Assembly (NCBI GenBank): GCA_033439295.1
Contig: JAVTLE010000014.1
Coordinates: forward strand, 2,046,001-2,110,000
DNA: 64,000 nt
Origin: Deuterostichococcus epilithicus
Taxonomy: Eukaryota; Chlorophyta; Trebouxiophyceae; Prasiolales; Stichococcaceae
Reading direction: 5' to 3'
Shown here: one piece after another, positions 1-11,768 of the stretch
Numbering within the stretch: the stretch's first letter is position 1
Layout of the letters: every line of letters starts with the position of its first letter
Translations under genes and position numbers: made by a program
The notes under the pieces: model-generated
The model's input: the letters and a program-made list of their open reading frames with translations, nothing else
What the model was told of the DNA's origin: nothing
Databases searched by the model: none

Positions 1-3000
1 GTGGCTGCAGGATCTCGTCGGCCGCGGCGCCGTTGACGGTGACCGTGTCGTCGTCAGGCGGCGCGCCGCGGCCGTCACGGCGGTTTGGAGGCGCGCGGCT
101 GAAGGTGCCGGACACGCCCGACGTCGCGGCTGTGAAGCCCGCCGGCGCTCGCGTCTCAGCCAGCGTGTTGCTGAGCACCTGCGGCATGGCCCACGCGCCT
201 GAGAGACGCCGCCTCAAATGTGTCTGCAGAGGCTTTGGGCAGCGCAGCCCCTCGCCCAACGCATCCGCTGACCAAAGGCTGTACATCGGACTGTGCACTG
301 GCCTGCTCCCACTCTGGCAGCCTTCAAGTTTGTCATGCGAGGCCGCTCAGGCCACTTGAGACACCAGGGGGGGCAGTTGCATGAAGCCGGCGTGATGCAA
401 TCGGTCACCTCCTCATCGGAGGCCTCGAACTCGGGCGCCGGCTCCACCTCTGGCGGTTGGCCGCCGCCGCCGGGCAGGGCGGCGTGCCGCGCCGCGGCCG
501 CGGCCGCTGCCTCCAGCGGCGGCAGCGCCTGCGCCGCGTCCGGCTGCGTCGGCACGCGGTAGGGCTCCGAGACCGCGGAGTTGCTGCCGCCGCCGCGCGT
601 GCTGATGCAGCGCTCGATGACGGAGCAGGCGTGCGCGACATGCGACTTGGACTCCGAGGCCGTCACGATGGGCCAGTCGTAGTTGGCGCCCAGCTCCACG
701 CCCGCATCCTGCAGCACCTCCGGCGGCGCGTCGTACGGCCTGCGGCGCGCGCGAAAGCGGGCTCGAGCAGGCCTGGCGCACGGCAGAGCGGGCTCCGTGC
801 AGCATGCCATCCGACTTGGGGATCAGATGCACAGGGCATGTGAGGCGCTGAGATTATCTTGGCTGCAGCCAGCCGCCATGCGGCCAGCCAGCCGCCATGC
901 GGCCGGCACTCCTCGCTGCCTGTGCGCCACATGAGCAGCAGCCGACGACAAGGCACAGCAGCTGCCGCAGGAATGTCAGCGAGCGCTAGGCAGCACCGCA
1001 CCGGTGGATCCACTTGTTAGGCAGCCGCGACAGCACCGGCAGCCAGCGGCGCACGTAATTGCCGCTGGGGTCGAACTTGAGCGCCTCCCGCTTGTGGTCC
1101 AGCATGTAGCTGAACGGGTGCGCGTCTGCATCAGAAGGAACGCGTAGCTGCGTTTTTGGTGAGGTGGCTGGTCTGCGGTGGCGGTGCGCCCCCCGGGCTG
1201 CAATCGAGCGTGTGACACACAAGAAGCAGGGCTCTCCTTCTGGTACATGCCCGTCCGACACAGCCTAAGCAGGACTGCGAGAGGCGAGGCAGAGGCACAC
1301 AGCCACGCCTGCGAGGCAGCCAGAGACGCACTGCCAGCCCCTGGCGGGGGGCTCTGCATGAACTCAGTCATGAAAGGCAGGGACATGGCAGCGATGGAAG
1401 CCAGGTCCGCACCGGCGAGACAGCCGGAGACGTACTGCCACCCCAGCGCGGCGGACTCCAGGTCCGCGTCCAGCTGCGCGTCCCAAAAGTGCTTGAGGCC
1501 CCACTGCCAGGGCAGCAGCAGATTCTTGACCAGGAAGGAGGCGCAGGCGACGCGCATGCGGTTGTGGATCCAGCCCGTGGACCACAGCTCCCGCATTGCC
1601 GCGTCCACGAGCGGGTACCCCGTGCGCCCCTGCCGCCACGCCTGCGCATGCGCGCATGACGAGGACATTCAGAACGAGGCGCAGCGTGTCTGTGCAGCCA
1701 GTGTAGCCACGGTCCACCCCCACCTAGGCATGCATTGCAAGGGTGACATCAGTGCACCGAGCCGAGGCTGCTCGCTCCGGCTGAATCGGGCCTGCGCCCG
1801 CGCTGCGCCGCCGTGGGGTGAGCCTTCAGGCTGGGGGCCGAGCATGGAGGGCGGGGGCGCGCACCTTGAAGTGCGACTGGTTCCACTTCCAGGGGCAGGC
1901 GCGCAGGTGCTCCAGCAGGGACCGCTCGTGGGTGAATGGGAAGTGGAAGGACAGGTAGCGGGAGTACTCCCGGTAGCCCATCTGGCGCAGGAAGTCCTCG
2001 CAGGAGGCGCAGACCGCCTCCGCCGCCTCGCGGCCGCCGCCCGCCATGTACGCCGCCTCCCGCTGCTTCACCTGATTTCCGAAAGTGCGATGCGGGCAGT
2101 GAGCGCAGGTCTTGCTGGGAGAAGGTGCAGGCAAGTCCGGTGCGCTGACAATGCCGTTGTTAGCCCTGCCGCTGCCACTCACTCGTTCTCGGTGCGGCGC
2201 TCTAGCATGGACAAGAGGACTCGCAGCAGGGCTCACTGCACAAGGAGGTTCCTCAGCACATTCCGGAGCAGGCAGCTGACACTCGGAGGGGGCTTGCCCA
2301 CTCACCACGTAGTAGATGTGGCGGGTGCTGATCTCGCCGTGGTGGAGGTGCGGCGACAGGCGGGAGGTGGACCGCACGTCTGTCTGGGCGCGGTTGGCGG
2401 AGAAGTGCGGCATGCGCTGCATCACAAACTCCTCCAGCACCAGGTGCGCCCCCCGCCCGCCCGGCCGCCACTGCAAGCGCAAAGCACGGACGAGAGCTTC
2501 ATCGCTGACACAGGGGGGGTGAGACATCATTGTGACGTCTCACCACACGGCAGGGGGCGCCGCAGCTCCCGTGGTGCGTCAGGCGAGCCATGACGCCGCC
2601 GTGCGCGGCCTCACGCCCGGCAGGGTGTGCAATCCTCTCTCGTGAATGGGATTCCGGCCCTGTCAGGGGGCCTGCCGCCTGCACGATGCCAGATTTTGAG
2701 AGGAGCATGACACACCACAGGCTGCGCGACGCACCGTGAACTCCAGCTGCTCGTTGCTGGAGGTCTCCTCGGAGGACAGCAGCCCCAGGCCCGTCAGGTC
2801 CAGGCCCACGATGGAGGGGTGCACCGCCGGCATGCTGGCCGGCACCGACAGCGGCAGCGGCGGCGCGTACGACATAGCGCTCGTCCTGCGGGGCGCGCGC
2901 CGGGCCGGGTCAAGGGGCTGGTCGGGCAGGTGGACACCGCAGCAGGAGGCTGGGGGGAGGGCCGAGCGTCTGAGGAGCAGCGCAATCACCCGCTGTCGCG

Positions 3001-4062
3001 CTGCAAGACTGTGCCGAGAGCGCTTGCAGGAGTCCGGGAGGAATGCACCTGTCCCAGCTCAGGCGGCCTGCCGCTGAGCAGCTGATGCTATTCTCACGGG
3101 TCATTCACAACGTCGGGGTGCGCCAGCTGCGGCGGGGCACCCACCTCTCCCAGAAGTCCTTGAAGCTGGTGAGCGGCTGGCTGCTGGGCGACAGCACCTC
3201 CCAGGGCTCATACAGCACGTCGCTGTTGAAGGTGTGGCACGCGACGCCTGCCTCCGCCATCGCCGCTTTGACCTCGTTGTCGCGCACCATGCTGATGGGG
3301 TCGTACAAGTGGTTGAAGTACAGCGCCTGCGGATGCGCACAGAGGTGCTGAGCACAGGTCGACAGGCGGCCTCGGAGACAGGGTGCCGGTGCTGCCTGCT
3401 GCTGAGTGACATGACGATCACCGTGTGTGCAAGCAACCCCGCAGCCTCGTTACAACCTCCTCGTCCCTGTAACCGGCATGCACTGCTGGTGGAGGTAGTA
3501 GAGCGGGCAGCCACCTGGGCGCCGGCCTCCTGCGCCAGCTGCAGCAGCGCGGTGCGGCTCTCCGGCGCGCAGCGGTAGATGAGGCTGGAGCCCAGCGCAC
3601 GTAGGTCCCCCTCCAGCGCCTGGAGGCTCTTCTGCAGCCACCACCGCGAGCAGCGCCCCGGCTGGAATTGGCCCTCCTCCTCTGGCGCCCATATGAAGAC
3701 GGGCACCTGCACGCCGCACCAGCAACCTGCTCAGCTGGCGCTCAAGCCGCTAAGTAAATACCAGCAACGCATCCCCCGGCGCCAGCTGCTCGGGTCTCAT
3801 AGTGTAGTCCATTGACTGGGTCTAGTGTGGCCGCAGGCAGGAGACACATGGTGCATAGCGGCATGGGGGCGAACTCGCTCACAACTTGAAGGGCTCCTTG
3901 CAGGGCTGCCACTAGTGCGGGGTTGTCCGCGACGCGCAGGTCCCGCCGCAGCCACAGCAACGCCGTCGGCACTTTGTTGCTTGCGGGCGGCGCCACTGGC
4001 GGAGCCAGCCGCTCTGCCAGCCGTTGCGAGGCCGACGCAGATGCCGACGACTGTGCGAGCAT
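1..4062 (-). CDS. Plant-type cryptochrome (blue-light photoreceptor), 3' end outside window
   Basis: Flavoprotein of the photolyase/cryptochrome family, expected to bind FAD and act as a blue-light receptor. About ten exons can be followed. The first (start ATG at 4062) encodes TALLWLRRDLRVADNP, the photolyase-fold N-terminus. Next come VPVFIWAPEEEGQF (from about 3712) and LYFNHLYDPISMVRDNE with LYEPWEVLSP (3340-3150). The FAD domain follows: GEISTRHIYYVV (about 2330), FLRQMGYREYSRYLSF (about 1960), TGYPLVDAAMRELW, then LDADLESAALGWQY (1640-1420). The segment near 1100 ends in LPNKWIHR. The motifs match plant CRY rather than CPD photolyase or DASH, and the Asp-containing DADLES motif of plant CRYs is kept. 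A low-complexity Ala/Pro-rich C-terminal extension (about 760-1) is still open at the window edge, as expected for a CRY signalling tail. Exon borders are approximate. Family call is firm, photochemistry is inferred. Confidence 0.9.
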
Positions 4063-4649
4063 GCTGCTGGTTGACGGCTCGGCGATACTGCGGCTGGATG
4101 CTCAATGCCACATAAACGCTGCGTTGCTGCTGTCTAGTCGAGCAGCAAAAGAAGCGGCTGGTCCGGTACGCGGACAGTTCACCGCTGGCAATCTTAGCTG
4201 TATGTCCCCTTAAGACCCCGTGCCGCCTGACCCCGTGGCGTATGTGCACGCGAACGCAGAGCAGGTGGATTTGCCTGAGCTACAACTGGTCGCAGCCCTC
4301 AACGACGCAACACCGTGATCTTGTCGTGCTGGCAAACGTAAAGAGGTGTCCACGTGCAGGGTTTGCCAGCACGAGTCCCAGCCATGAGAAGCTGGGGAAA
4401 ATCTGATGCGTATCGGACTACAAAGTACAGGACTGGCCACAACCTCCGAATCCGGAGGCAGACACGACCACGGCAACAGCGACGGTCAGGTGGCTCAGGT
4501 GTGACTCTCTCATTCTGCGGCAGCGGCTGCACCGCCGGCTGCACCCGCTGCGCCGCCGCCCCTGCGTCTGGAGGTCACATATTCGCGGCGCAGATGCCTC
4601 ACTCGCAGCTGCCGGCGGCCGCTGTCGCAGCCGCCGCCCCCGCGTCGGT
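4063..4649. other. Intergenic region between two minus-strand genes
   Basis: This holds the cryptochrome 5' flank and the 3' UTR of the reductase at 4650. Short ORFs on both strands have no recognisable motif. No RNA gene or repeat was seen. Confidence 0.5.
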
Positions 4650-6836
4650 TCATTGTTGTTTCCGGGCGACGGCTCCGCGCGGCCGCACCACACCCAGCTC
4701 CTCCAGCCGAGCCACCATGTCCAGCGCCATGGTCGTAGGGTCAATGAACTCAAGCCCCAGCTCCGCCTGGATGCGGCTGGCGTCAAAGGCTGGCGGCGGC
4801 CCACTCAGCGCCCGCAGCAGGTCCAAGTTGCCCGGGGACAAGAAGCGGAACAGCAGCCAGAAGAAGGCGTAGGGCCCCTCGCCATATGCCAGCCGGTGGC
4901 GGCCGGCCTGCGACGGGCGCAGCAGCCGGATGTACTGCCACATAGTATAGCTGCGGCTCACGCAGATGTACCTGCGCAACGAGTGCAAGACATCGGCATA
5001 GGATGCCTAAGCTTGGCTGAGCCAGCGTGACTGCCGTCACGTGCGATCATGTCAGCACTTCGGCCGCCTGAGCACAGCATGAGCAGCATGCATCAGCGGC
5101 GGCGCCTGCTTTCGCCCACCGGCCATTGGCGGAGGGTGTGAAGAGCGCAAGGCAGTGCGCCGCCGCCGTGTCGTCGACATCGACCACGTCTAGGCCAATA
5201 GGTGGCACGATGGGTGAGAACCTGCGAACCGAAACCGCAGCTGCTGACCTGTCCAACGCATGCAGAACCAGCAACAACAGGCACTTCGCTCACCTGCCAT
5301 TGAGGATTTTTCTCATGAACCCCACGCTCTCGCATCTGACATTGCCTGCGCAGCCATACGGGACCTAGACGATGGTACTGCTCTTGCATGCAAAGGCCGG
5401 CCAGTGCTGCAGGGCATGGACAACAACAGAACATGCTCGGGTGGCGGAGGGGCGACAGGAATTTGACGTGCTGCAAATTGGCGGGCTGCTCCTCAGGCAA
5501 CCGGTCCGCACCTAGCGGCGGGCCCTGGACCAGGCCTGGAAGGATCCGCACCAGATCCCAGCGACTCTGTGCCTCGCACATCTCAACGGCTCGCAGTTCC
5601 GACTTCACCTGCGAATGTGACAGCTTTCTGCGGTCACCCGCTGCTGCTGCCAGAGTGCTCTGATTATGTGGCAGGGCTGTGCACGAAAATGCATGAATGT
5701 CTTGCCTTGCTGTAGTGGTAGGGCAAGAAGGTCTCCGATGCCGAAACATTAAAGTCGCTTTCCGAGAACACATGCCGGGGGCCCCGCTCCCCGTGCACAC
5801 CAACGACCGCAGCTGCGGCGCAAGCGCAGTGCTCAATGTCGTTGACATGCTCGTCTGCATGCTGTTTGGGCAATTACAGAGTTGGGCTCCTGCCGCAGAG
5901 CCACAGGCAGAGCAGCGAAGCTTAGAGACGAGAAGCGACGCTCACCTACTGAGGAGGTCAGCACCACCCGCTGCACGCTCTGCACGCGGTTCACCGACGC
6001 CAGAACATTCTCAACGCCCGCAATTGCAGGGGCGATGATGCACTCCCGCTCGCGGCCATGGCTGGTGCCCAGCACCACAGGCGAAGCGGTGTGCACCACG
6101 TAGCGGCAGCCTGCGATGGCCGCGTCGAAGCTGCCGGGCGCCTCCAAGTCTGCCTGCACATGCGTGTGCACACAGCGGCTCGTCATGGGGCCCACGATGT
6201 GGGCGCGGCGGGGACGGGGGCGGTGGCGGCGTCGCAGGCAGCGGCTCATGAGCAGCTTGTTGGGACGTGCACGCACACAGCAGCTGGGCGGCAATGCAGG
6301 CGGCAGTTGGCCACGCGGGCACCATCGCAGCACAGGCCGCAGCACGGTGTCAGTTTGTTGTGTTGGCATGCAAGGGAGCACAAACCAAGGCGCAGACGTG
6401 TACGGCAGCACGCCTGCCTTGAAGAACTTGAGGCGCTGTTCGGCGCCTGGCAGGGCGAGCAGGTGTGCCGCCCGCGTCGGCGCGGCCGCCGGGTCCCGCA
6501 CAGTGGCGTGCACGATGTGCCCGGCGGCAAGGAGTCGCTGAATGATGCTCCCGGCGATGTACCCTGCGTGCCATTCGACCGATCTTGGCCTTCACATGAG
6601 GCTGCGGTTCCTGTGGGGACTGAGCAGCTGTCCGTCATGCATGCATCACCGTGCATCATGCGCCGGATGGACATTGGGAACGGCGCACCTGTGGCCCCCG
6701 TCACGCAGATCTGGGCGGGCTCTGCATTCCTTTCACGATCGTACAGCGGCCTTCGCAGACTTTGAACCATGCTGCGGGCGGACACTGGCACAAGCACGTT
6801 ATCGATGAACACCGACTGAGGCAGAAAGTCGGGCAA
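4650..6836 (-). CDS. NAD(P)-dependent reductase, dihydroflavonol/cinnamoyl-CoA reductase-like (extended SDR)
   Basis: Extended short-chain dehydrogenase/reductase. The first exon (ATG at 6836, or in frame at 6770; donor after 6689) ends in AQICVTGATG. It splices at 6563 to YIAGSIIQRLLAAGHIVHAT, which completes the GxxGxxG-type nucleotide-binding loop and first helix. Next come ADLEAPGSFDAAIAGC and YVVHTASPVVLG (about 6150-6060), which are the SDR D-L-D and H-T-A-S-P signatures. QRVVLTSSV lies near 5960. Then come SRWDLVRILPGLVQGPPLG (about 5520), ESVGFMRKILNG (about 5300), GLDVVDVDDTAAAHCLALF (about 5180) and RYICVSRSYTMWQ (about 4960). The stop is at 4650-4652. The order and spacing match DFR/CCR/epimerase-family reductases. 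Substrate cannot be read from sequence: algae lack classical anthocyanin synthesis, so a generic carbonyl or sterol-type substrate is as likely as a phenylpropanoid. The exon carrying the catalytic YxxxK was not resolved with certainty. Confidence 0.82.
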
Positions 6837-7294
6837 GAAGCTCGATCACCCCGTGAGAAGACTTTGATGTAAGTGCTTCAATGTAAGTGTAGGGCAACTC
6901 TGCAAATGCCAGTCGGCAAGCATCAAGCAGGGCTGCAAATTGTGTCCCCCGTATCCGCACAGGCACACCCCTGTGGATCATTGGAATCGTCAACGCCTTG
7001 TCGCGGCAAGCACACTCTCTTTCTACAGTCCCAGCCTGGGATCGCTTTCCTTGAATGCTCATTTAAAACCCCTTGTGCGTGTCTCGACCTTGGGTTTGGT
7101 GCCGGCGCCAAGCATTGTTGGGGTGTTTTGCACTCCATTGAACTTGCCTGAGACACGGGAGGCTACTGCTTCTTTCACATTGGCTACAAATGAATGCTCA
7201 TAACTGCTTGACCAGTTACGATTGAAGTGTCACGGCCGAGAGCATCCCGTGTTGACGTGCTGCAGCGCATTTCAGCACCAGTGCACGAGAGGGC
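6837..7294. promoter_or_regulatory. Divergent intergenic region (reductase / LC8-like)
   Basis: About 460 bp between two divergently transcribed genes, so it must hold both promoters. No TATA box or named element was identified. A minus-strand ORF across 6799-7062 has no recognisable motif. Confidence 0.4.
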
Positions 7295-8257
7295 ATGTTG
7301 GAAATCTCGACTCCCAAAGATATGCAGGATTTCAGGAAGATTGCAAAAAATCCTCTCGTCAAATCTTCCGACATGTCTGCGGATATGCGGGAGGACGCCG
7401 TTGACATCATAGGACTTGCAGTGGAGAAGCATGCGGCAACAGATCTGGAGAAGTGTGCCAAGGTGATGTGAAGTGGTTTACGTCGTGCTGAGACATCGAA
7501 GAGCGCCATGCAGCACCAGTCCTGATGCCTGGGTTGTTCACGCAGGTCATCAAGGAGGCGGCGGACGTCGAATCTGGTGGACGTCCATTTCACTGCGTCT
7601 GAAGACAAGTGCGCATCGCATGCATCTTTGGGTATAATGCGGTGCCGAGCTTATCGCTGGCGCAGATTTCGGATCCAGACTTGAACACAAATTGCGTTTC
7701 ATCGCAGTCGTTTGCCTTTGAAGTCACTCATGAGGCGCGGCGCTGTCTTGCAACTGTCTGCGACTGACCAGTCACCCCGAGCCGCCTCGAGCGCCTTCTA
7801 CCGCCTTGCTCGTGCTCAGTAACCTGCGCGTGTGTGTCGGCAGGTGAAGCACATAATCTTTGTGGTTTTGGACGCCTACCGCGGCGTGGTGCTTGAGAAA
7901 TCAATGAGGAATCAACAGCCTCTCGCTTTAAATCGCTTCAATGTTGGCACTGATGCTCAAGCTGTGCACACAGTGTTATTGCTCGACGAAGCCTTCCCAC
8001 ACACACAATATCCCCGCCCCAATGCCCGAGGCACACCTTGCCAGCAGTTGCCGAGCATTGTTCATGAATCATCAAGGCGAAAACACAGGGCGCGCTGTGC
8101 GCGCATCGAAAACTTCTCCCCTGACCATAAGCGGCACCGTCCAACAGTCATGAATTTGGCGCCTCTTTCGCCAGCCACTCTTTCAGGGCTGCTGCGCATA
8201 TGTCTCTGTGCGAAGCAACAGACGCAAAAGCATCAGCAGCACGCCAGAACGTCAGGT
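7295..8257 (+). CDS. LC8-type dynein light chain-like protein, 3' end unresolved
   Basis: Small dimeric adaptor of the dynein light chain LC8 (DLC1/DYNLL) family, which acts in cytoplasmic and flagellar dynein and as a general dimerisation hub. Exon 1 (7295-7462) encodes KSSDMSADMREDAVDIIGLA, which aligns with the LC8 start (A-D-M-x-E-x-M-x-x-D-A-V). Exon 2 starts at 7546 with VIKEAADVESGGRPFHC, the counterpart of IKKEFD..PTWHCIV. A later exon encodes SFAFEVTHE, and after the acceptor at about 7844 comes VKHIIFVVLDAYRGVVLEKS, equivalent to the LC8 strand [23 protein letters not shown]. The intron after THE would need a GC donor (GAG|GCGCGG). The reading frame stays open past the usual LC8 end, up to 8540, so there is a C-terminal extension or another intron. 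The end given here is the first downstream TGTAA, not a proven stop codon. Confidence 0.7.
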
Positions 8258-8300
8258 GTAAACAGCGATGCACATGACCACACAGTCAGCAGCCACACGG

Positions 8301-8305
8301 TTACA
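8301..8305 (-). terminator. Candidate TGTAA poly(A) signal of WNK gene
   Basis: TGTAA on the minus strand, 60 nt after the WNK stop at 8365. This agrees with TAG at 8365-8367 being the real stop rather than part of a donor. Confidence 0.5.
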
Positions 8306-8349
8306 CGAACGGAACATCACAGCATCGGCAACAGCTCCGTGCAAGACAC

Positions 8350-8354
8350 TGTAA
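8350..8354 (+). terminator. Candidate TGTAA poly(A) signal of LC8-like gene
   Basis: TGTAA on the plus strand. An alternative copy lies at 8257-8261. If 8350 is used, the 3' UTRs of the LC8-like and WNK genes overlap tail to tail. Confidence 0.35.
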
Positions 8355-8364
8355 AACGGTCAAC

Positions 8365-11300
8365 CTACCGGTCTGTGCTGCTGAGATCGAACTCTTTGCT
8401 GAGGTCGCCGGCGATCTCGTCCGGCGTGTCGGCATCGGGATCGAACTCGAAGTCGATGGTCCGGGATTGCCTGTCGTCAGACTCCTGCGCGAGGAAGCGG
8501 ATAGGAAAGTCGAAACAAAAGCATGGCAAACTTCTGTCGTAATGGTCTATTCACGGGATCTCAGAGTAGCACACATACCCCAGGCTCGGAACATGTGACT
8601 GGCGCGCTGCGACCCCACAAGAGATATCAAGCAATTTTGCCCAAAAATCCTGGATGTGCACGAATCCTACCGGCGTGTTGTCAATCACGTCCGAAACGGA
8701 AACAGCCAGTGACAGGAACAGCCAGAAACAGAGCCAGCCGGACAAGGGCAGCAAATTTGCGCACCTCGTCACCCTCGTACTCCATGTGGAGGCGGAAGTG
8801 GAGCTTGCCGTCCACGATCTTGCCCCCGAAGCGGAAGGTGTAGTCCTCCCCCTGCACCGTGCCCACCTGGCAGCTGACCGCCTCCTCGCCGGCGGTGTCC
8901 CCCATGTCCACCGCCGTCCGGTCCCTGTCTGCCGGCGGCGACCTGCACGGTCCGGCCAACAAGCGCCCATATCAGCATCCTGGATGTGGCTCCATCGCTG
9001 TTTGAGCCCTCGATCCGGCAGAGTCACCCACCGCCGCAGCGGCATGCACACTGCAGCGACGTGCACACCGCAGCAGAAAGCTTGCAGGCTTTCCGGCTCC
9101 CTGGGCCGGGGGTGGGCCGCAGGGGTTGAGAGAGGATGGCCGCAGCTGCGGCGCAGGCGCGCGAGACAATAGCTGTCTGCTGCGCCTCACACACTGCACG
9201 GGCCGGCCTGGTCGAGCGTGTCTCACCCAGCGCCGCTGCTGCCGCCACGGTGGTGGTCGTCGCCGCAGAAGCTGGTGTCGCGGCCGCTGCCGCCGCCGTC
9301 CTCGCTGGGGGCCCGCGGCGCCGCCGGCTTGCGGCAGAAGAAGCGGTCCTCCAGCAGCTGCGGCACCGTCGGCCGGTCTTCCGGCGGGCCCAGGCACTTG
9401 GCGATGAATGCCTTTGCGTCCTGCGCATCGAAACCGTAAGGTGTCAACCTGACGCCGAGCCCTGTTTTGCTGCTCCACAGCAGCCGAGAGAGCTGAGTCC
9501 TGCAGTTCCTGTCCAAGCTCGGATGACAGAAGAATAAAAATGGGCCTTCCAACCGTGCAGGAACTCCTGTTCAGAGCCTACAGGCTGAGTATCCTGAGTT
9601 ACCAAACGGGTACAGCGTTTCCAAGGGTGCACCCTCAAACCCTAAACCCTGAAAGCCGCAGCCAGTATAAACGATGTTCCAGGAGCAAGCACAATGTGGC
9701 GAGAACGACAGCGGAAAGCTCACATCATCTTTGACGCTCTCGAGCAGCTGCGGCCAGCAGGTGGAGTTGTAGTGGTCTAGCCGCTTCATGGTCGTCAGCT
9801 CCAGCACCACCAGCCCAAACGCAAACACGTCCACCTGCAACGCAACGTCTCGGGATCAGACATCTGTGCATTCCAGGCTTGGCCTTGCCAGCTATCTGCG
9901 CACACCAGTGGCTTGCAGATTGGCTTGCATTCACCAGTGTGCAGACGTCAAGCAGACCTTGGGTGAGACAGCGCATCCAACGGCGGCTCCGCCTCTTCAG
10001 GAGCCTCAACCGCCCTCCTTGTCACTGCCGCTTCAAGGACACATTGCGCAGGGCACACACCTGGCGCGTGTACTGGTTGGTCTTCCCGTTGCCGCCGCCG
10101 TGCTCTGGCAGCACACCAGGCGCAAAGCGCATGGGCAGCAGCGTGGCGAGGCCAAGGTCCCCGATCTTGATCTCGCCACTGTGGCCGTTGATGTATATCT
10201 TGTCGCAGCGCAGGTCGCCATGGATGATGGGCGGGTTCTTCGAGTGCAGGTAGTTGAGCCCCAACAGAACCTGCCGCCACAAAGTTTCCCGAACAAGTAG
10301 ATCAGCGAGTGGCATTAGTGGCTGCGCCGGGTGCAAGGCGGGTGCTTCAGCGCCAAGCTGCCGCTTTGGCAAAAGCCTCGGCAGAAAAGGCAGCAAGCTG
10401 AGAGCCGGACAGACAGAAGAGGAGCCAGCAATGGCACGAGCACACAAGTCGGCAAACAGCAGCGGCGGCAAACAGTGCGGAGGGGAAAGCGGCGCCACCT
10501 GACGCGCCCACTTCTTGACGGCCTTGAGCTCCAGGTGCTTGTGCCGTTGGCGGTAGTCGCGCAGGTTGCCGGAGGTGAAGAACTCGGTGACGAGGTTGAT
10601 GCAGTGTGCGCGACGGTCCAGCCAGCAGCGATAGCAGTGGATGATGGCGCAGTGCTCCTGCTCCAGCCCGATGGACATCTCCGCCACTATCGCCTCCATC
10701 TGGCCCTCGTCCAGATTGTGGTGCTCCTGCTTGAACTGAATGCGCCAGGCTTAGTGCGCGACAGCCGGGCTGCGAGGAAAGACAAGCGGCGACGAGATGG
10801 CTGGGGAGGTGGGTGCATGTCGGCGTACGTCCACACCCCAGACAAGGCCTGCTGCATTGCGACGGGCCGACCCTGACCGGACCGGCCCAGCTGGCTATGC
10901 TGCTGTGGCTATGCGCGGATGGCTCGGTGTGGCATTGTCGCTGCGGTGCCGCATGGCCAGGATGAGGATCATGCGAAGCTGAAAGATAGGGGGCCAACTT
11001 GGCATGATTGCAGTGCCGACAGCCTGCTGCCCATACCAGGCTGACAGCTGGCTGGAAGGCTGCTCAGGATGAGGCGCAGAGGGCATGCCATGCTCGCCAA
11101 TGTGGCGGCACTGCCAAGCACGCGGGCCCCGCACATTGCGCGCCGCCGACCGGGCACAGCTCACCTGCAGCACTTTCGACCAGGCGATGTCGATGCCCTG
11201 CTTCTCGTCGAAGCCCTTGTACACGCACTTGAAGCGGCCCTTGCCCACCCGCTGGTCATAGCGCGCAAATCTGCCAGATGGGTCCCGCTCCTCGACCACA

Positions 11301-11768
11301 TCGTCGTCGTCGTCCTGCGCAGGTATATGGGGCTAGTCAGACGACGACTTGGCCGCGGCAGCGAGCAAAGTCGCGGCCTTTGCGACGACTTGGCCGCGGG
11401 CGCGCCACCAGGTCCTGCGGTCGAAATGTGTCACGCAGAGACCGCGCTGTGAGCGTGATTTCGACTTTGCAACATCAACACCAGAAGCTGAAGCATGCTG
11501 AATTTCTGCAACCGGAGGCAGGCCCAGCACAGCCTGCAGCCAGTCCAGCCTGTCTGGGAGCCCATAGTAGACGTCCTTGGACAACGTTACGTGCGGATCC
11601 TGGTCGATCATGTGCAGCTGCGATGAGCAGCGATGCTGTTGTGCTGGACAGCACAGCACGGCGTCAAGGGCACAGTCGAGAGAGGAAACTCACATCCATG
11701 CCGTGGCCAGAGCCCTGAGCCTCGCTGGAGAGCGACGCCTGGTGGCTGAGGCGCCCGTTGCCAATCAT
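8365..11768 (-). CDS. WNK (with-no-lysine) Ser/Thr kinase with OSR1-type C-terminal domain
   Basis: Exon 1 (11768-11694) encodes MIGNGRLSHQASLSSEAQG and ends at a clean GTGAGT donor. A second exon carries MIDQDPHVTLSKDVYYGLP. Kinase subdomain I (from 11314) reads GRFARYDQRVGKGRFKCVYK, and strand 3 reads GIDIAWSKV. There is no Lys at the usual VAIK position, and a Lys sits in the glycine-rich strand (GRFKCVY), which defines WNKs. FFTSGNLRDYRQRHKHLELK lies at about 10570. The catalytic loop is PPIIHGDLRCDKIYINGHSG and is followed by KIGDLGLATL (10235-10140). LLEDRFF closes the domain near 9350. The OSR1-like domain is split: YTFRFGGKIVDGKLHFRLH (about 8830), then TIDFEFDPDADTPDEIAGDL and SKEFDLSSTD before TAG at 8365. 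WNKs regulate ion and osmotic signalling in animals and clock/flowering in plants. The loop has HGD instead of HRD. Some exon borders are approximate. Confidence 0.92.

Noticed and set aside
1178-2593. 471-codon plus-strand ORF
   Set aside because: It is antisense to cryptochrome exons 5-8, whose minus-strand translation matches the family residue for residue. The ORF protein is Arg/Ala-rich with no motif.
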